From: UMGS1933 sp045593405
GTDB taxonomy: Bacteria > Bacillota > Clostridia > TANB77 > CAG-508
Length of the DNA stretch: 64,000 nucleotides
Reading direction: 5' to 3'
NCBI GenBank assembly: GCA_045593405.1
Contig: JAZNWN010000023.1
Coordinates: forward strand, 1 to 64,000
In this document: positions 11,197 through 20,667 of the stretch, piece by piece
Layout of the letters: each line of letters begins with the position of its first letter
How positions within the stretch are numbered: the first letter of the stretch is position 1
Notes under the pieces: generated by a model
Told to the model about the DNA's origin: nothing
The model's database searches: none
The model's input: only the letters and a program-made list of their open reading frames with translations
Translations under genes and position numbers: made by a program

Positions 11197-11538
11197 ATTG
11201 GCATTGAATTAAAAATGGAAGTAATGATAGTAGAACAAGATAAAGAGCCATATACAGAAAGAATATGGAATGATTTAGATACATTAAGAAAAAAGATAGG
11301 AAATAATAATATTGAAGTTTTAGAATATGATAAAGATACTCTATTTATATATGATGCAGATGCTCTTTCAAATAATTTACCAATAAATCGCTATATTGAT
11401 GGACTTGCAATAAGGGGAACACTTGTTATTGCAGGTAATAATCAAAAAGAATTAGATTTTACTAGCTTAACAGAAGAGCAAATAGAAGAATATACAGAAA
11501 TGTTATCATTAGACAGAGAGGAGGAACTAGAATTGTGA
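11197..11538 (+). CDS. DUF3846-like protein, apparently with a non-standard start
   Basis: About 113 residues with the DUF3846 pattern (ERIWNDLDTLRKKIGNNNIE, then a NLPINRYID-type motif, GTLVIAG and DFTSLTEEQ), a small family of unknown function frequent in Clostridial ICEs. A ribosome binding site AAGGGGG (11182-11188) points at ATT 11197; the first in-frame ATG (11215) is 27 bases from it. Whether ATT or ATG 11215 is used cannot be decided here. Confidence 0.6.
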   Translation: MGIELKMEVMIVEQDKEPYTERIWNDLDTLRKKIGNNNIEVLEYDKDTLFIYDADALSNNLPINRYIDGLAIRGTLVIAGNNQKELDFTSLTEEQIEEYTEMLSLDREEELEL

Positions 11539-13434
11539 AAAAGAATAAAATTGTAGTGGGAATAATCGCAACTATATGCAATATTCCATTAAGTTTAGCA
11601 TTAGCTAGTATAATACATATACAATTATCAAAAATTGATGTTCCTAGAACTCTATATGATATAAGTCAAATAGTAGCAAATGAAAAGTTTTTGCCACTAT
11701 TTTTTTTAATGTTTAGTTTGTTTGAGGTATTGATATTTGCAATGCTAGTAATAAATAAAAATAGTTTTTATAGTGAGTTAGATAGTATAACAGATAAAAT
11801 AAAAACTCCTAAAAGTATTGGACAAGGACAACATGGAACAGCTAGGTGGCAAACACAAAAAGAGTTTGAGAAAAACTTTAAATGTAATAAATTACTTATT
11901 GAAAGAAAAAGAAATTTCTTAATTAGAAAATTATTAAAATTATTTAAGAAGAAACAAAAAGAAGAAAAAAATGAAATTGTTAAAGGTGGTTTAGTTGTAG
12001 GGTATAAGAAAACTAAAAAAGCAGAAGAAATATATTTTGTTGATGATAATATACACTCTTTGACAGTTGGAGCTACTAGAAGTGGTAAGACAAGAAGTGT
12101 AGTTTTGCAGACTATTGGTAATTTAGCATTAGCAGGGGAATCAATGATATTGTCAGATCCTAAACGGCGAGTTGTTTGAATATACATCTCCATATTTAGT
12201 AAGTAAAGGTTATAAAGTAATAACACTAGATTTTAAAAATCCTATGAAATCAAATAGATATAATTATTTACAGCCAGTTATTGATGCAGTAAAAAATAAA
12301 GATTTTAGAAAAGCAGAAGAGTATGCTTGGGATATAACTAATAGTTTAGTGGGAGATGAAAATAGCCATTCAGAGAAAATATGGCGAGATGGGGAAATGT
12401 CAGTAATTGCAGGTGCAATAATGAGTGTAGTATTTGATAATCAAGATCATCCAGAGTATCAAAACTTAACAAATGTATATATGTTTATTTCAGAAATGTG
12501 TAAAACAATAGGCAATAATCAAATGCCTTTAAATAGATATATAGAGGGACTAAAAGATGAGCATCCAGCAAAAAGTGTTTTTAGTATAGCAAAAATTGCA
12601 CCAGATAAAACTCGTAGTAGTTTTTTCACAAGTGCATTAACAACTTTAAAATTATTTGTAAATAAAAGTATATATTCAATGACTTGTAAGAGTGATTTTA
12701 CTTTAACTGATGCAGGTAAAGAAAGAGTAGCAACATTTATTATTTTACCAGATGAAAAAACTACTTATTATTCACTAGCAAGTCTTTTTGTTTATCAAAA
12801 TTATGTGGCATTAGTTGAAAGAGCTGATAGTAGAGGTGGCGAGTTATTTAAAAGAGTGAATTACATATTAGATGAGTTTGGTAATTTTAGCTCTATACCA
12901 GCTTTTAGTAATATGCTAACAGTAGCAGGTGGTAGAAAGATAAGATTTAACTTATTTCTACAATCATTTTCTCAATTAGAAACAAAGTATGGCAGGGAAG
13001 TGGCAGAAAACATACGAGATAATTGCCAAACTTGGATTTATTTAAAAACAGCTAGTACAGAAACAGCTACTATAATTTCAAAGAAACTAGGAACTTATAC
13101 AACATCAACATATAGTATGAGTAATAGCTATGCTAGATACCAAAGTGGTAGTAATTCAGAAAGTATGAATTTAATATCAAGACCACTATTAACAGAAGAT
13201 GAAATTATGAGAATTGAAAGACCATATTTATTAGTTATTCCTACTGGTATGTTTCCAATAATGTCAACATTACCAGATATATCAAAGTGGAAATTTAATA
13301 AGTTGTTTGGTATGGGAAATCAAGAACATAATACAAAATTAAGAAAAGAAAGAGAAGAACAAAGAGTAGTAAGAGAAATAGAGCCAATGCAACTATGGGG
13401 TATTTGGGAGCATTTCACAAATGTTAGAAGATAA
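11535..13434 (+). CDS. VirD4/TraG-type conjugative coupling protein (needs +1 shift at 12165)
   Basis: About 632 residues, GTG start overlapping the previous gene. Two N-terminal membrane segments (residues ~5-27 and ~52-75) anchor it. The Walker A is GATRSGKTRS, the conserved DPKGE follows, and the Walker B is YILDEFGN. This ATPase links the relaxosome to the secretion channel. The frame breaks exactly inside DPKGE: CGG at 12165 read as C-GGC restores Asp-Pro-Lys-Gly-Glu-Leu-Phe. Zero-frame reading stops at 12179. Confidence 0.9.
12165..12168 (+). other. CGG +1 recoding site 3 (VirD4)
   Basis: Context AAA-CGG-CGA. The +1 frame gives DPK-G-ELFEYTSPYL, the family-defining glycine. Confidence 0.9.
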
Positions 13435-13475
13435 TGTTTATTTTCTATAAAATTTAGAATTGGAGGAATTTATGT

Positions 13476-13799
13476 ATGATAAAAAAGATAAGAAAAATGG
13501 GAATTATGATATTCGTAGCAGTAATGCTATTTACAAATTGTTGTTTCGCAAGTTCAGTTGCAGAAAGCAAACTAGCAACAGGGACAGAAAATCTGATAAA
13601 AGATTTAACTAACTGGCTACTAATACTAGCACCAGTATTAACAGCTTGTTTAGTAGGGTATTATTTATTAAGAAAGTCAGCTAGTGATGAAATGGATACA
13701 AAGAGATGGGACAATAGAATTAAAGTTGCTGTAATATCTTGTATAGGTGTAGTTATAGCAAGTGGTTTAATAAATATCATCATTGGCTATTATAGGTAG
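13476..13799 (+). CDS. Small membrane protein of the transfer operon (pilin/VirB2-like position)
   Basis: 107 residues with a signal-like N-terminal hydrophobic segment (MGIMIFVAVMLFTNCCFAS), a second segment LLILAPVLTACLVGYYLL and a third VISCIGVVIASGLINIIIG. Size, topology and position after virD4 match the small VirB2/TrbC-like proteins of Gram-positive conjugation systems. Assignment is from topology and context only. Confidence 0.65.
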   Translation: MIKKIRKMGIMIFVAVMLFTNCCFASSVAESKLATGTENLIKDLTNWLLILAPVLTACLVGYYLLRKSASDEMDTKRWDNRIKVAVISCIGVVIASGLINIIIGYYR

Positions 13800-13801
13800 A
13801 T

Positions 13802-14662
13802 ATGACCGATTTATTAACCGATTTAATAACCGACTTAATTGGTGGTGTTGATGGTGCTATCAATAGTGCTTTTAATAGTTTAATGGACACTTGCTTTAAT
13901 GCTGAATATGCATTAACTCATACATTAGGAGTGCAAGTTATATCATTAGATAGTTTAAAATTACTAATATTTTCATTTGCACTATCACTTATTATTTTAA
14001 AATTTATCAAAAAAGGTTTTGATATATATATACTTTGGACAGAGGGCGAGGCAGATACTCCACCATTAACATTTGTTGTATATTTCATAAGAGCAGTAGT
14101 TGTATTGTTATGTTCTACATTGCTTTATGATTGGCTAGTAAATGTTGTTAAAGGTTTTGGAGAAGAAATGTTAGTAGCTCTTAATGTAGCACAGACAATG
14201 GACATTACAACACAAATGGCAAGTTTAGCAGGTGCTGGACTATTTAGTGCGATAATGTCTATTATAGCTTTGATTATGTTATTTGTTCTATGGATACAAT
14301 TCATAATTAGAGGTGCAGAAATATTTGTATTGAAATTAGGTTTTCCACTTGCTTGTGTTGGCTTGGTAAATGCTGATGGTGGTGTATTTACACAATATAT
14401 AGGAAAATTATTCAAAAGTATGCTAACCGTACTAATACAAATATTGTGTTGTAAATTAGCTTTGTTATTGGTATTTAGTGGACAACTTATATATGCAATA
14501 GCAATGATAATACTAGCTATAAAAACTCCTAAAATGCTACAAGAATTTATGCTTGGTGGTGGAGGTGGTGGCATATCAAATGTCATCATAACAGCAAGTA
14601 AAACAATGGAACTTTCTGGACAATTAAGTAGAAAAATAAAACAATTAAAGAAAGTGAAGTGA
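13802..14662 (+). CDS. TrbL/VirB6-like polytopic channel protein
   Basis: 286 residues with about five or six membrane segments (for example LLIFSFALSLIILKFI, FSAIMSIIALIMLFVLW, LALLLVFSGQLIYAIAM) and a glycine run (GGGGGG) near the C-terminus. It starts 2 bases after the preceding gene. Multi-pass proteins of this size after the VirB2-like gene are the inner-membrane VirB6/TrbL component of conjugation channels. The first residues contain three degenerate copies of TDLLTDLIT. Confidence 0.75.
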   Translation: MTDLLTDLITDLIGGVDGAINSAFNSLMDTCFNAEYALTHTLGVQVISLDSLKLLIFSFALSLIILKFIKKGFDIYILWTEGEADTPPLTFVVYFIRAVVVLLCSTLLYDWLVNVVKGFGEEMLVALNVAQTMDITTQMASLAGAGLFSAIMSIIALIMLFVLWIQFIIRGAEIFVLKLGFPLACVGLVNADGGVFTQYIGKLFKSMLTVLIQILCCKLALLLVFSGQLIYAIAMIILAIKTPKMLQEFMLGGGGGGISNVIITASKTMELSGQLSRKIKQLKKVK

Positions 14663-14668
14663 TAGAAA

Positions 14669-14893
14669 ATGCAGACATTAGATGAAATAATTAGTTTATT
14701 AAGAATTGTAATAATACCACTCGGAACAATTTGCAGAGTGGTATTTTGTTTTATAAAAATGATTTATGATGAAGATGCAATGAATAGCTATAAAAAGAAA
14801 ATATGGAATTCTGTTGCATTTCTAATAATATCAGAATTGATATTCGTAGTAGTAGATATTATAAAAAACTATTACGGCGATTATTTTTTATAA
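14669..14893 (+). CDS. Small two-helix membrane protein of the transfer operon
   Basis: 74 residues with two hydrophobic segments (IVIIPLGTICRVVFCFI and SVAFLIISELIFVVVDI) separated by a charged loop. It starts 6 bases after the TrbL-like gene. It is likely a minor component of the conjugation machinery; no specific family is recognised. Confidence 0.6.
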   Translation: MQTLDEIISLLRIVIIPLGTICRVVFCFIKMIYDEDAMNSYKKKIWNSVAFLIISELIFVVVDIIKNYYGDYFL

Positions 14894-14914
14894 AAATATG
14901 CAGGAGGTAGATAA

Positions 14915-15241
14915 ATGGAAAATGAAGAAACTAAATTGTATATTCCAAGTAATGTAAAAGTAAGGTTGGAATTTTTTAAAGGATATGGTGTTAAAGAGTT
15001 AATAGCAACAGCAGTAGTTGCTATTGCTCTAATTCCTATATCTATAATTGCATACCATTTAGGTAATCAAAATTATTTATTACCAGTAGTGATAGAAATG
15101 ATTGGAGTAGTTGCGACAATAGTTGCTACTACAAAAGATGAGAATAATTTGTGTGTAGTAAATCAAGTAAAATATATGATTGATTTTGCTAAATCACAGA
15201 AGAAATACGATTATGAGTATTATGATAAATGGAGGTGCTAA
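14915..15241 (+). CDS. PrgI-family membrane protein
   Basis: 108 residues starting behind AGGAGG. It has the PrgI-like layout: an N-terminal cytosolic strand region (YIPSNVKVRLEFFKGYGVKE), two adjacent membrane segments (LIATAVVAIALIPISIIAY; LPVVIEMIGVVATIVAT) and a short polar C-terminus. PrgI proteins sit immediately upstream of VirB4 ATPases in Gram-positive conjugation operons, as here. Confidence 0.75.
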   Translation: MENEETKLYIPSNVKVRLEFFKGYGVKELIATAVVAIALIPISIIAYHLGNQNYLLPVVIEMIGVVATIVATTKDENNLCVVNQVKYMIDFAKSQKKYDYEYYDKWRC

Positions 15242-15243
15242 AA

Positions 15244-15840
15244 GTGTTTTGGAAATGGAAGAAAAAAGAGAAAAAGAAAAGTTGTAATGAAGAAATAAAT
15301 ATTTTAGATATAAAGAACAATGCAATTTATACAAGAGATGGTTATGTAATAATGGCATTAAAATTAAATTCAATAAATATACAGCTATTTTCAAAAAGAG
15401 AACTTAATCAAAAAGTTAAGGAAATCACAAATGAATTAGCCACTGATTTAAAAGAATTAAAATTTTTAAGTATATCAAGACCTGTTGATGTAACAGATCT
15501 TGTAGAAAAGTTAAGGGGAATTTTAAGTAGGTCAGATATTCAAAAGCAAAAGAATCTATTAAAACAAAATATCAGAGAAACAATAAGATTAACAATTACA
15601 GGCGAAGTAGTAGAAAGACAAAACTTTATTACTATATTTGATAAAAATAGTGATATGGTAGAAAAAGAACTATTAAAAAGAGCTATGGATTTAACAAATA
15701 AGTTTGGTAATTGTGGTATAAAAGTAGATATATTAAATGAGCAAGAACTAATACAACTATGTAATAGCACACTTAATATAAACTTTGCTTTTAGAGAAGA
15801 TAATGAATTTGAAGAAAAAGTCCCTTACTTGCAATTATGA
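15244..15840 (+). CDS. VirB4-associated protein (TraC-like N-terminal region)
   Basis: 198 residues. I chose GTG 15244 because GGAGGTG (15231-15237) sits 6 bases before it; an earlier ATG overlaps that site. The sequence (NAIYTRDGYVIMALKLNSIN and two similar alpha/beta stretches) resembles the N-terminal domain of VirB4-type proteins, encoded separately upstream of the ATPase. It is soluble and has no P-loop. Probably a partner of the VirB4 ATPase. Confidence 0.6.
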   Translation: MFWKWKKKEKKKSCNEEINILDIKNNAIYTRDGYVIMALKLNSINIQLFSKRELNQKVKEITNELATDLKELKFLSISRPVDVTDLVEKLRGILSRSDIQKQKNLLKQNIRETIRLTITGEVVERQNFITIFDKNSDMVEKELLKRAMDLTNKFGNCGIKVDILNEQELIQLCNSTLNINFAFREDNEFEEKVPYLQL

Positions 15841-15855
15841 TAGGAGGGATGAGAG

Positions 15856-17690
15856 TTGAAGAAAATTGAAATGACAGGAGTACAAGAAAATAGAAATTTG
15901 CTTAATATTCTAACACCAATTCGGAGGAATAGAATATAAAAGTAATAGAGTAAGAATAGGCGATATATATGCAAAAGTATATACAATAATAAGATACCCT
16001 CAAAGTGTAAAAACAGGTTGGTTATCTAAAATAACAAATATACCTAATACAATATGTTCATTAAATTTTTCGCCAACAGATAATACATTACTAATTCAAA
16101 ATATTTCAAAAGGTGTAAGGCAAAATGAGAATAATGTAGATAATATAAAAGATGAAATAATTAGGCAAAGAACAGAAAGAGAAATAGAAGATGGACATGA
16201 ACTAATAAAAAGAATAGACCAAGATGGCGAAGTAGTTGGGTATATGACTATTCTTATAATGGTAATAGCTGAAAGTGAAGAAGAACTACAAAAGAATTGT
16301 AAGAAAATTGAGAGTAGGCTAATGGGTATGCAAATGAAAATAAGAAGTTTAGCAAATCTAGTTAGGAATGCTTTTAAATCAATAACACCATTTAATATTT
16401 TAGATGATAATATAAGAAAAATTGCAAATAGAAATGTACCACTATCAACATTTGTTGGTGGTATGCACTTCGCAAGTAATGGTTTTAATGATAATGATGG
16501 TTATTATTTCGCAAGAGATACAGAGGGAGGAATTGTAGTATTAGACTCTTGGAAAAGAGGTGGCGATAGAACAAATAGTAACTATGTAATAATGGGAACA
16601 GCAGGAGTTGGAAAATCAACAGTTGCTAAACATTTAATATTAAATGAATTTATGACAGGAACTAAAATAATAACAATTGATGTCGAGCGAGAATATAAAG
16701 AACTTACAGAAAATTTAGATGGCGATTGGTTAAATGTTGGAAGTGGTGCTGGAGGAATAATAAATCCATTACAAATAAAAGATGTTCCGTTAGATGATGA
16801 AAATGAGCAAGAGAAAGTTTTTAAAGATGAGGGGAAAGGTTTAGGTGCTATGGCATTACACTTCCAAACTTTAAGAACTTTTTTTAAATTACTTTTTCCA
16901 GATTTAACAACTATACAAGTTGCATTATTAGAAGAAACACTAGAAGAGCTATATGGGAATTTTGATATATATTGGAATACAGATATATCTAATTTTAAAA
17001 ATGTAGATTTTCCAATAATGACAGACTTATATGAGTTAATAAATAAAAAGGTAAATACAACATTTGAAGAATCAAAGAAAAACGATTATGAAATATTGCA
17101 ATCACTTATAAGAACAATAGCAATAGGAGCTGATAGTGCATTGTTTAATGGTTACACAAGTGTAAGAACTAAAACGAATTGTATATGTTTAGATACACAC
17201 AATTTACAAGATGCATCAGAAAGAGTAAAGAAAGCACAATATTTTAATATTCTTACTTATTGCTGGGAGCTTATGAGTAAAGATAAAGAAGAAAAAACAA
17301 TGCTTGTATGTGATGAGGCATATCTACTTATTGATACACAAGTTCCACAAAGTTTAATCTTTCTTCGTAATATAGCAAAGAGATGTAGAAAGTATGAACG
17401 GAAGTCTTACAATAATTTCACACTCAATTATTGATTTCCTAGATCCATCAATAAAAATGTATGGACAAGCAATACTAGACATGGCTACATATAAAATACT
17501 TATGGGGACAGATGGTAAGAATTTAGAAGAAACAACAGAGCTATTCAAATTAAGTGAATTACAAGCCGACTTTTTATATGCTAAAAAAAGAGGTTATGGA
17601 ATATTTATAATTGGCTCAAATAGAATTTTAGTAAAATTTGATATATTCCCTTATGAATTTGCTTATTATGGTAAAGGTGGTGGTCGTTAA
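15856..17690 (+). CDS. VirB4-type conjugation ATPase (needs two +1 shifts, 15922 and 17399)
   Basis: About 610 residues. The start is TTG 15856 behind GGAGGG. The N-terminus reads LLNILTP-G-GIEYKSNRVRIGD only if the CGG at 15922 shifts. The ATPase core has Walker A GTAGVGKSTVAKH and Walker B LVCDEAYLLID. A second CGG at 17399 interrupts RKYE-G-SLTIISHS, a conserved stretch of VirB4 proteins. After both shifts the protein ends at 17690, overlapping the next ATG. VirB4 energises assembly of the conjugative channel. Confidence 0.85.
15922..15925 (+). other. CGG +1 recoding site 4 (VirB4, codon 23)
   Basis: Context ATT-CGG-AGG. The +1 frame gives TPI-G-GIEYKSN, continuing without stop for about 490 codons to the next site. 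Zero-frame reading stops within a few codons (CGG AGG AAT AGA ATA TAA). Confidence 0.85.
17399..17402 (+). other. CGG +1 recoding site 5 (VirB4, second site)
   Basis: Context GAA-CGG-AAG. The +1 frame gives RKYE-G-SLTIISHS, 96 more codons to the stop at 17690. Confidence 0.85.
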
Positions 17691-18413
17691 TGGCAATAGA
17701 TCCAGCAACGGCAAAACTAATAGCAAAAGCAGTAATAAGTCAAATAACAGATGAAGAAAAAAGGCAAAGACTCATAATAGGAATAGTAGTTGGAATAGTG
17801 GTATTTTTACTAATACTTGCTATTCCTATTTTATTATTAGTAAGTGCTTGGGAAACAATAAAAGGTTGGTTTAGTTGGGAAACGGAGGAGGAAATGAAAG
17901 CAAGTGCAGAATATTCAACTATATATCAAATAAAACAAGACTATGGGGTAGAGTTAGAAAGTGTAGAATTAGTATTTAATGGCGAGTTACCAATGCCAGT
18001 TAATAATGCAGTAGTTACAAGTGAATTTGGAAATAGAACTCATCCAGTTAGTCGGAAAACCGAGTTTTCATACTGGTATAGATTTAGCTGGTGCTTGGCA
18101 CACAGAAATATTAAGTGTTTTAGATGGAAATGTAGTGTTTGCAGGTGTTTTAGGTGGATATGGGAATTGTGTAAAAATAGAGCATACATATAAAGATGAA
18201 ACTATATACACTTTATATGCACATTTAGCTGAAATATATGTAAGTAATGGACAAGAAGTAAAACAGGGGAATGTTATTGGAACACAGGGGGGAGATCCAG
18301 AAAAAGATAATAATCCTGGTACTTCAACAGGTTCTCATTTACATTTTGAAATAAGAAAAACAGCTGGAGGCGATTTTCAAAATCCACGAAATTATTTATA
18401 TGGAGGAGGCTAA
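17690..18413 (+). CDS. Membrane-anchored M23 peptidase of the transfer apparatus (needs +1 shift at 18053)
   Basis: About 240 residues. One membrane segment (LIIGIVVGIVVFLLILAIPI) precedes an extracellular M23 (LytM-like) peptidase domain. Zn-ligand motifs HTGIDLAG and GSHLHFEIR are visible only in the +1 frame. The frame breaks between THPVS and KPSFHTGID; reading C-GGA supplies HPVSGKPSFHTG, the usual family sequence. It probably opens peptidoglycan for the conjugation channel. Confidence 0.85.
18053..18056 (+). other. CGG +1 recoding site 6 (M23 peptidase)
   Basis: Context AGT-CGG-AAA. The +1 frame gives HPVS-G-KPSFHTGIDLAG and both zinc-binding motifs. Confidence 0.9.
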
Positions 18414-18416
18414 AAA

Positions 18417-19322
18417 ATGGCAAAAAATTATATTATAAAAATCTGGGAAACAGAAAGTGAAAGAGAGCAAGGTTTATCAGAAATTATAGAAGTAGGAATT
18501 GATAAATTAGAAATAGCGATAGAAAAAGCTAGAAAGATTAGCGAAGACAACGAGTATGCTTGTATAGAAGTACAAGATAGTAAACAAAAAAAATCTTATT
18601 TAACAATAGATGAAAAAGGAGAAAAGATAGATAATTTTAATTGCATTGATGCAATTAGACAGGAAAAGATAAATTATTTTTATAATTTAGTATATGGAGA
18701 AGAAGATATTGTTTATAAAGATGAGTCCTCGATTGGCAAAGCAAGTAAGATGTTAGAAGTATTAAAAGAAAATGAAAAAGAAATGTATAAAGATTTTGAA
18801 GAAGAAAAAATAATATTAGAAGAGCATAAAGATTTGTTAAAAGATATTGAAGAGTATGATGATAATGATATTATAAAAATTTATGAACATCCGATGGCAG
18901 TAGTTCCTATGATAGATAGTAATAAAGGAACATTAGAAGATATAACTACTGAATATTTAGACTTAATAGAAGAAGAAATATTAGAGTATGAAATACAAGA
19001 TGTAGTTGATGCTTATATAAAAAGCAATGATATTAGTGACTTTATGGAATATGGTGCAGACCAAGATGTTCCTAATATGCCAACATTAAGTAAAGTATAT
19101 GAAGAAATATTAGATATATTAAAAATAAATTATGAGAGTGTGCAAACTAATGAGATAAGAGGTGGAAAGTACGAAACAATAATTGAATTTACAAATAATA
19201 ATAGTATTACTGTTGATACATATTCTAGGAATGGTCAAGAACATATAACAGAAAATATAAATAGTATTAAAGACTTTGAAGAAACATTAGAGATGATAGA
19301 AGATGATGAAATGGAAATGTAA
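18417..19322 (+). CDS. Uncharacterised acidic ICE protein
   Basis: 301 residues, glutamate and aspartate rich, without membrane segments. The start KNYIIKIWETESEREQGLSE and the later RGGKYETIIEFTNNNSITVD suggest small beta-rich modules joined by helices, similar in feel to the polyvalent-protein-associated domains of large ICE proteins. It begins 3 bases after the M23 gene. No function can be assigned. Confidence 0.55.
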   Translation: MAKNYIIKIWETESEREQGLSEIIEVGIDKLEIAIEKARKISEDNEYACIEVQDSKQKKSYLTIDEKGEKIDNFNCIDAIRQEKINYFYNLVYGEEDIVYKDESSIGKASKMLEVLKENEKEMYKDFEEEKIILEEHKDLLKDIEEYDDNDIIKIYEHPMAVVPMIDSNKGTLEDITTEYLDLIEEEILEYEIQDVVDAYIKSNDISDFMEYGADQDVPNMPTLSKVYEEILDILKINYESVQTNEIRGGKYETIIEFTNNNSITVDTYSRNGQEHITENINSIKDFEETLEMIEDDEMEM

Positions 19323-19338
19323 AAAGGAGGGGGTATAA

Positions 19339-20436
19339 TTGATTTTAGCAATAACAAATAGTAATGAAAAAATGATAAGAGAAATTTGTGCAAAGAATGA
19401 CTATGATGATATAGAGGTATATACTGGAATAAAAGATTTGCAAGACTTTTCAATAAGAGAATTACAGAATCTCAACAATTTTAAGTATTTAATATTAGAT
19501 ATAACAAATAGAAAAGAAAAAGAAGAGGCAATAATAAAATCAGTTGTAGCTATGAAATCAATGCACAATATAAGAATAATAATACTTGCAACAGGTTATA
19601 AAGAGGGCGATAGTATTTTATCAAAACTTTTTAGAGAGGGAATTTATAATTTTGTAATAGGCGATAGCTATCAAAAACAAGATGAAGAATTTAAAAAGTG
19701 TTTATCAAAAGAGGGAAATGAGTATAAAGATGCTATAAGATTTAGAGTTGAAGATATAAATGTTAAAGGTAAAAACAAAGTAATAATAAAAAAAGAATAT
19801 AAAAAATTAAAACAATTACTTACTATTGCAGTTGCAGGAACACAAACTCATATAGGGACTACTACACAAGCTCTTTTATTATGCAAATTCTTTAATGAAC
19901 GAGGTTTAAAGGCTTGTTATGTATGTGCAAACAATAGCAAAGACATAGAAGAATTAAGAGAAAATGCAGGTAAAGAGATAAACAACGGAATGTTTCAATA
20001 CAATGGAATAGATTTGTATGATAAGAACGAAAAAATTAGTGCAATGAGTTATGGGTATGATGTGTATATATATGACTATGGTGTACTAACAAATGATAAT
20101 TTAGAATTATTTATAAAGAACGATAAAAGAATAATTGTTGGTGGTAGCAAGTTATGGGAAATAAGCAGAATTTTTATGACTATTGCAAAACTAAAAGAGC
20201 TAGATGATGTATATTTTATAATTTCACATTGTCCAGTAGAAGATAAAAATGCTTTGTCTTCTAATATGAATAAATATAAGAAAAATACATTTTTTAGCGA
20301 ATATGCACCTAATCCTTTTGAAATGAAAAACTCTGAAATATATCAAACAATATTTAAAGATAATGTGGAAGAGAAAAATAATAATTTAATAACAATAGAA
20401 AAAAGAAACATATTTAATATTTTTAAAAGGAATTAA
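19339..20436 (+). CDS. CpaE/ParA-like protein with a lysine-less P-loop
   Basis: 365 residues from TTG 19339 behind AGGAGGGGG. Residues 1-130 resemble a receiver-like alpha/beta domain (YLILDITNRKE...RIIILATGY), and the second half is MinD/ParA-like with a loop AGTQTHIGTTTQALLLCKFF where the P-loop should be, but without the signature lysines. This two-domain layout is like CpaE-type localisation ATPases. Loss of the lysine suggests weak or absent ATP hydrolysis. Possibly positions the conjugation or surface apparatus. Confidence 0.5.
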   Translation: MILAITNSNEKMIREICAKNDYDDIEVYTGIKDLQDFSIRELQNLNNFKYLILDITNRKEKEEAIIKSVVAMKSMHNIRIIILATGYKEGDSILSKLFREGIYNFVIGDSYQKQDEEFKKCLSKEGNEYKDAIRFRVEDINVKGKNKVIIKKEYKKLKQLLTIAVAGTQTHIGTTTQALLLCKFFNERGLKACYVCANNSKDIEELRENAGKEINNGMFQYNGIDLYDKNEKISAMSYGYDVYIYDYGVLTNDNLELFIKNDKRIIVGGSKLWEISRIFMTIAKLKELDDVYFIISHCPVEDKNALSSNMNKYKKNTFFSEYAPNPFEMKNSEIYQTIFKDNVEEKNNNLITIEKRNIFNIFKRN

Positions 20437-20439
20437 GAT

Positions 20440-20667
20440 ATGAAAAAGAATTTATATAAGAAATTTGAAAAGGAAAGAAAGGTAAAAGATAATTCTAATC
20501 AACCATATATGATAGAAAAATCAAGTAGTGTAAAAGCAATACTATCATTTTTAAGTGATTTAATAAGTAATTTGTTTAAGATAATATTTTATATTTTAAT
20601 AGTAGCTCTTTGTTCATTAGGGGCTACTTTTTTATTTAATTATATTTTTAAAGGAGGAATTTTATGA
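20440..20667 (+). CDS. Small single-pass membrane protein
   Basis: 75 residues: a basic polar N-terminus followed by one long hydrophobic segment (ISNLFKIIFYILIVALCSLG). It overlaps the following gene by four bases (ATGATTAAG start within its end), so the two are co-translated. Family not recognised; likely part of the surface/transfer module. Confidence 0.5.
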   Translation: MKKNLYKKFEKERKVKDNSNQPYMIEKSSSVKAILSFLSDLISNLFKIIFYILIVALCSLGATFLFNYIFKGGIL

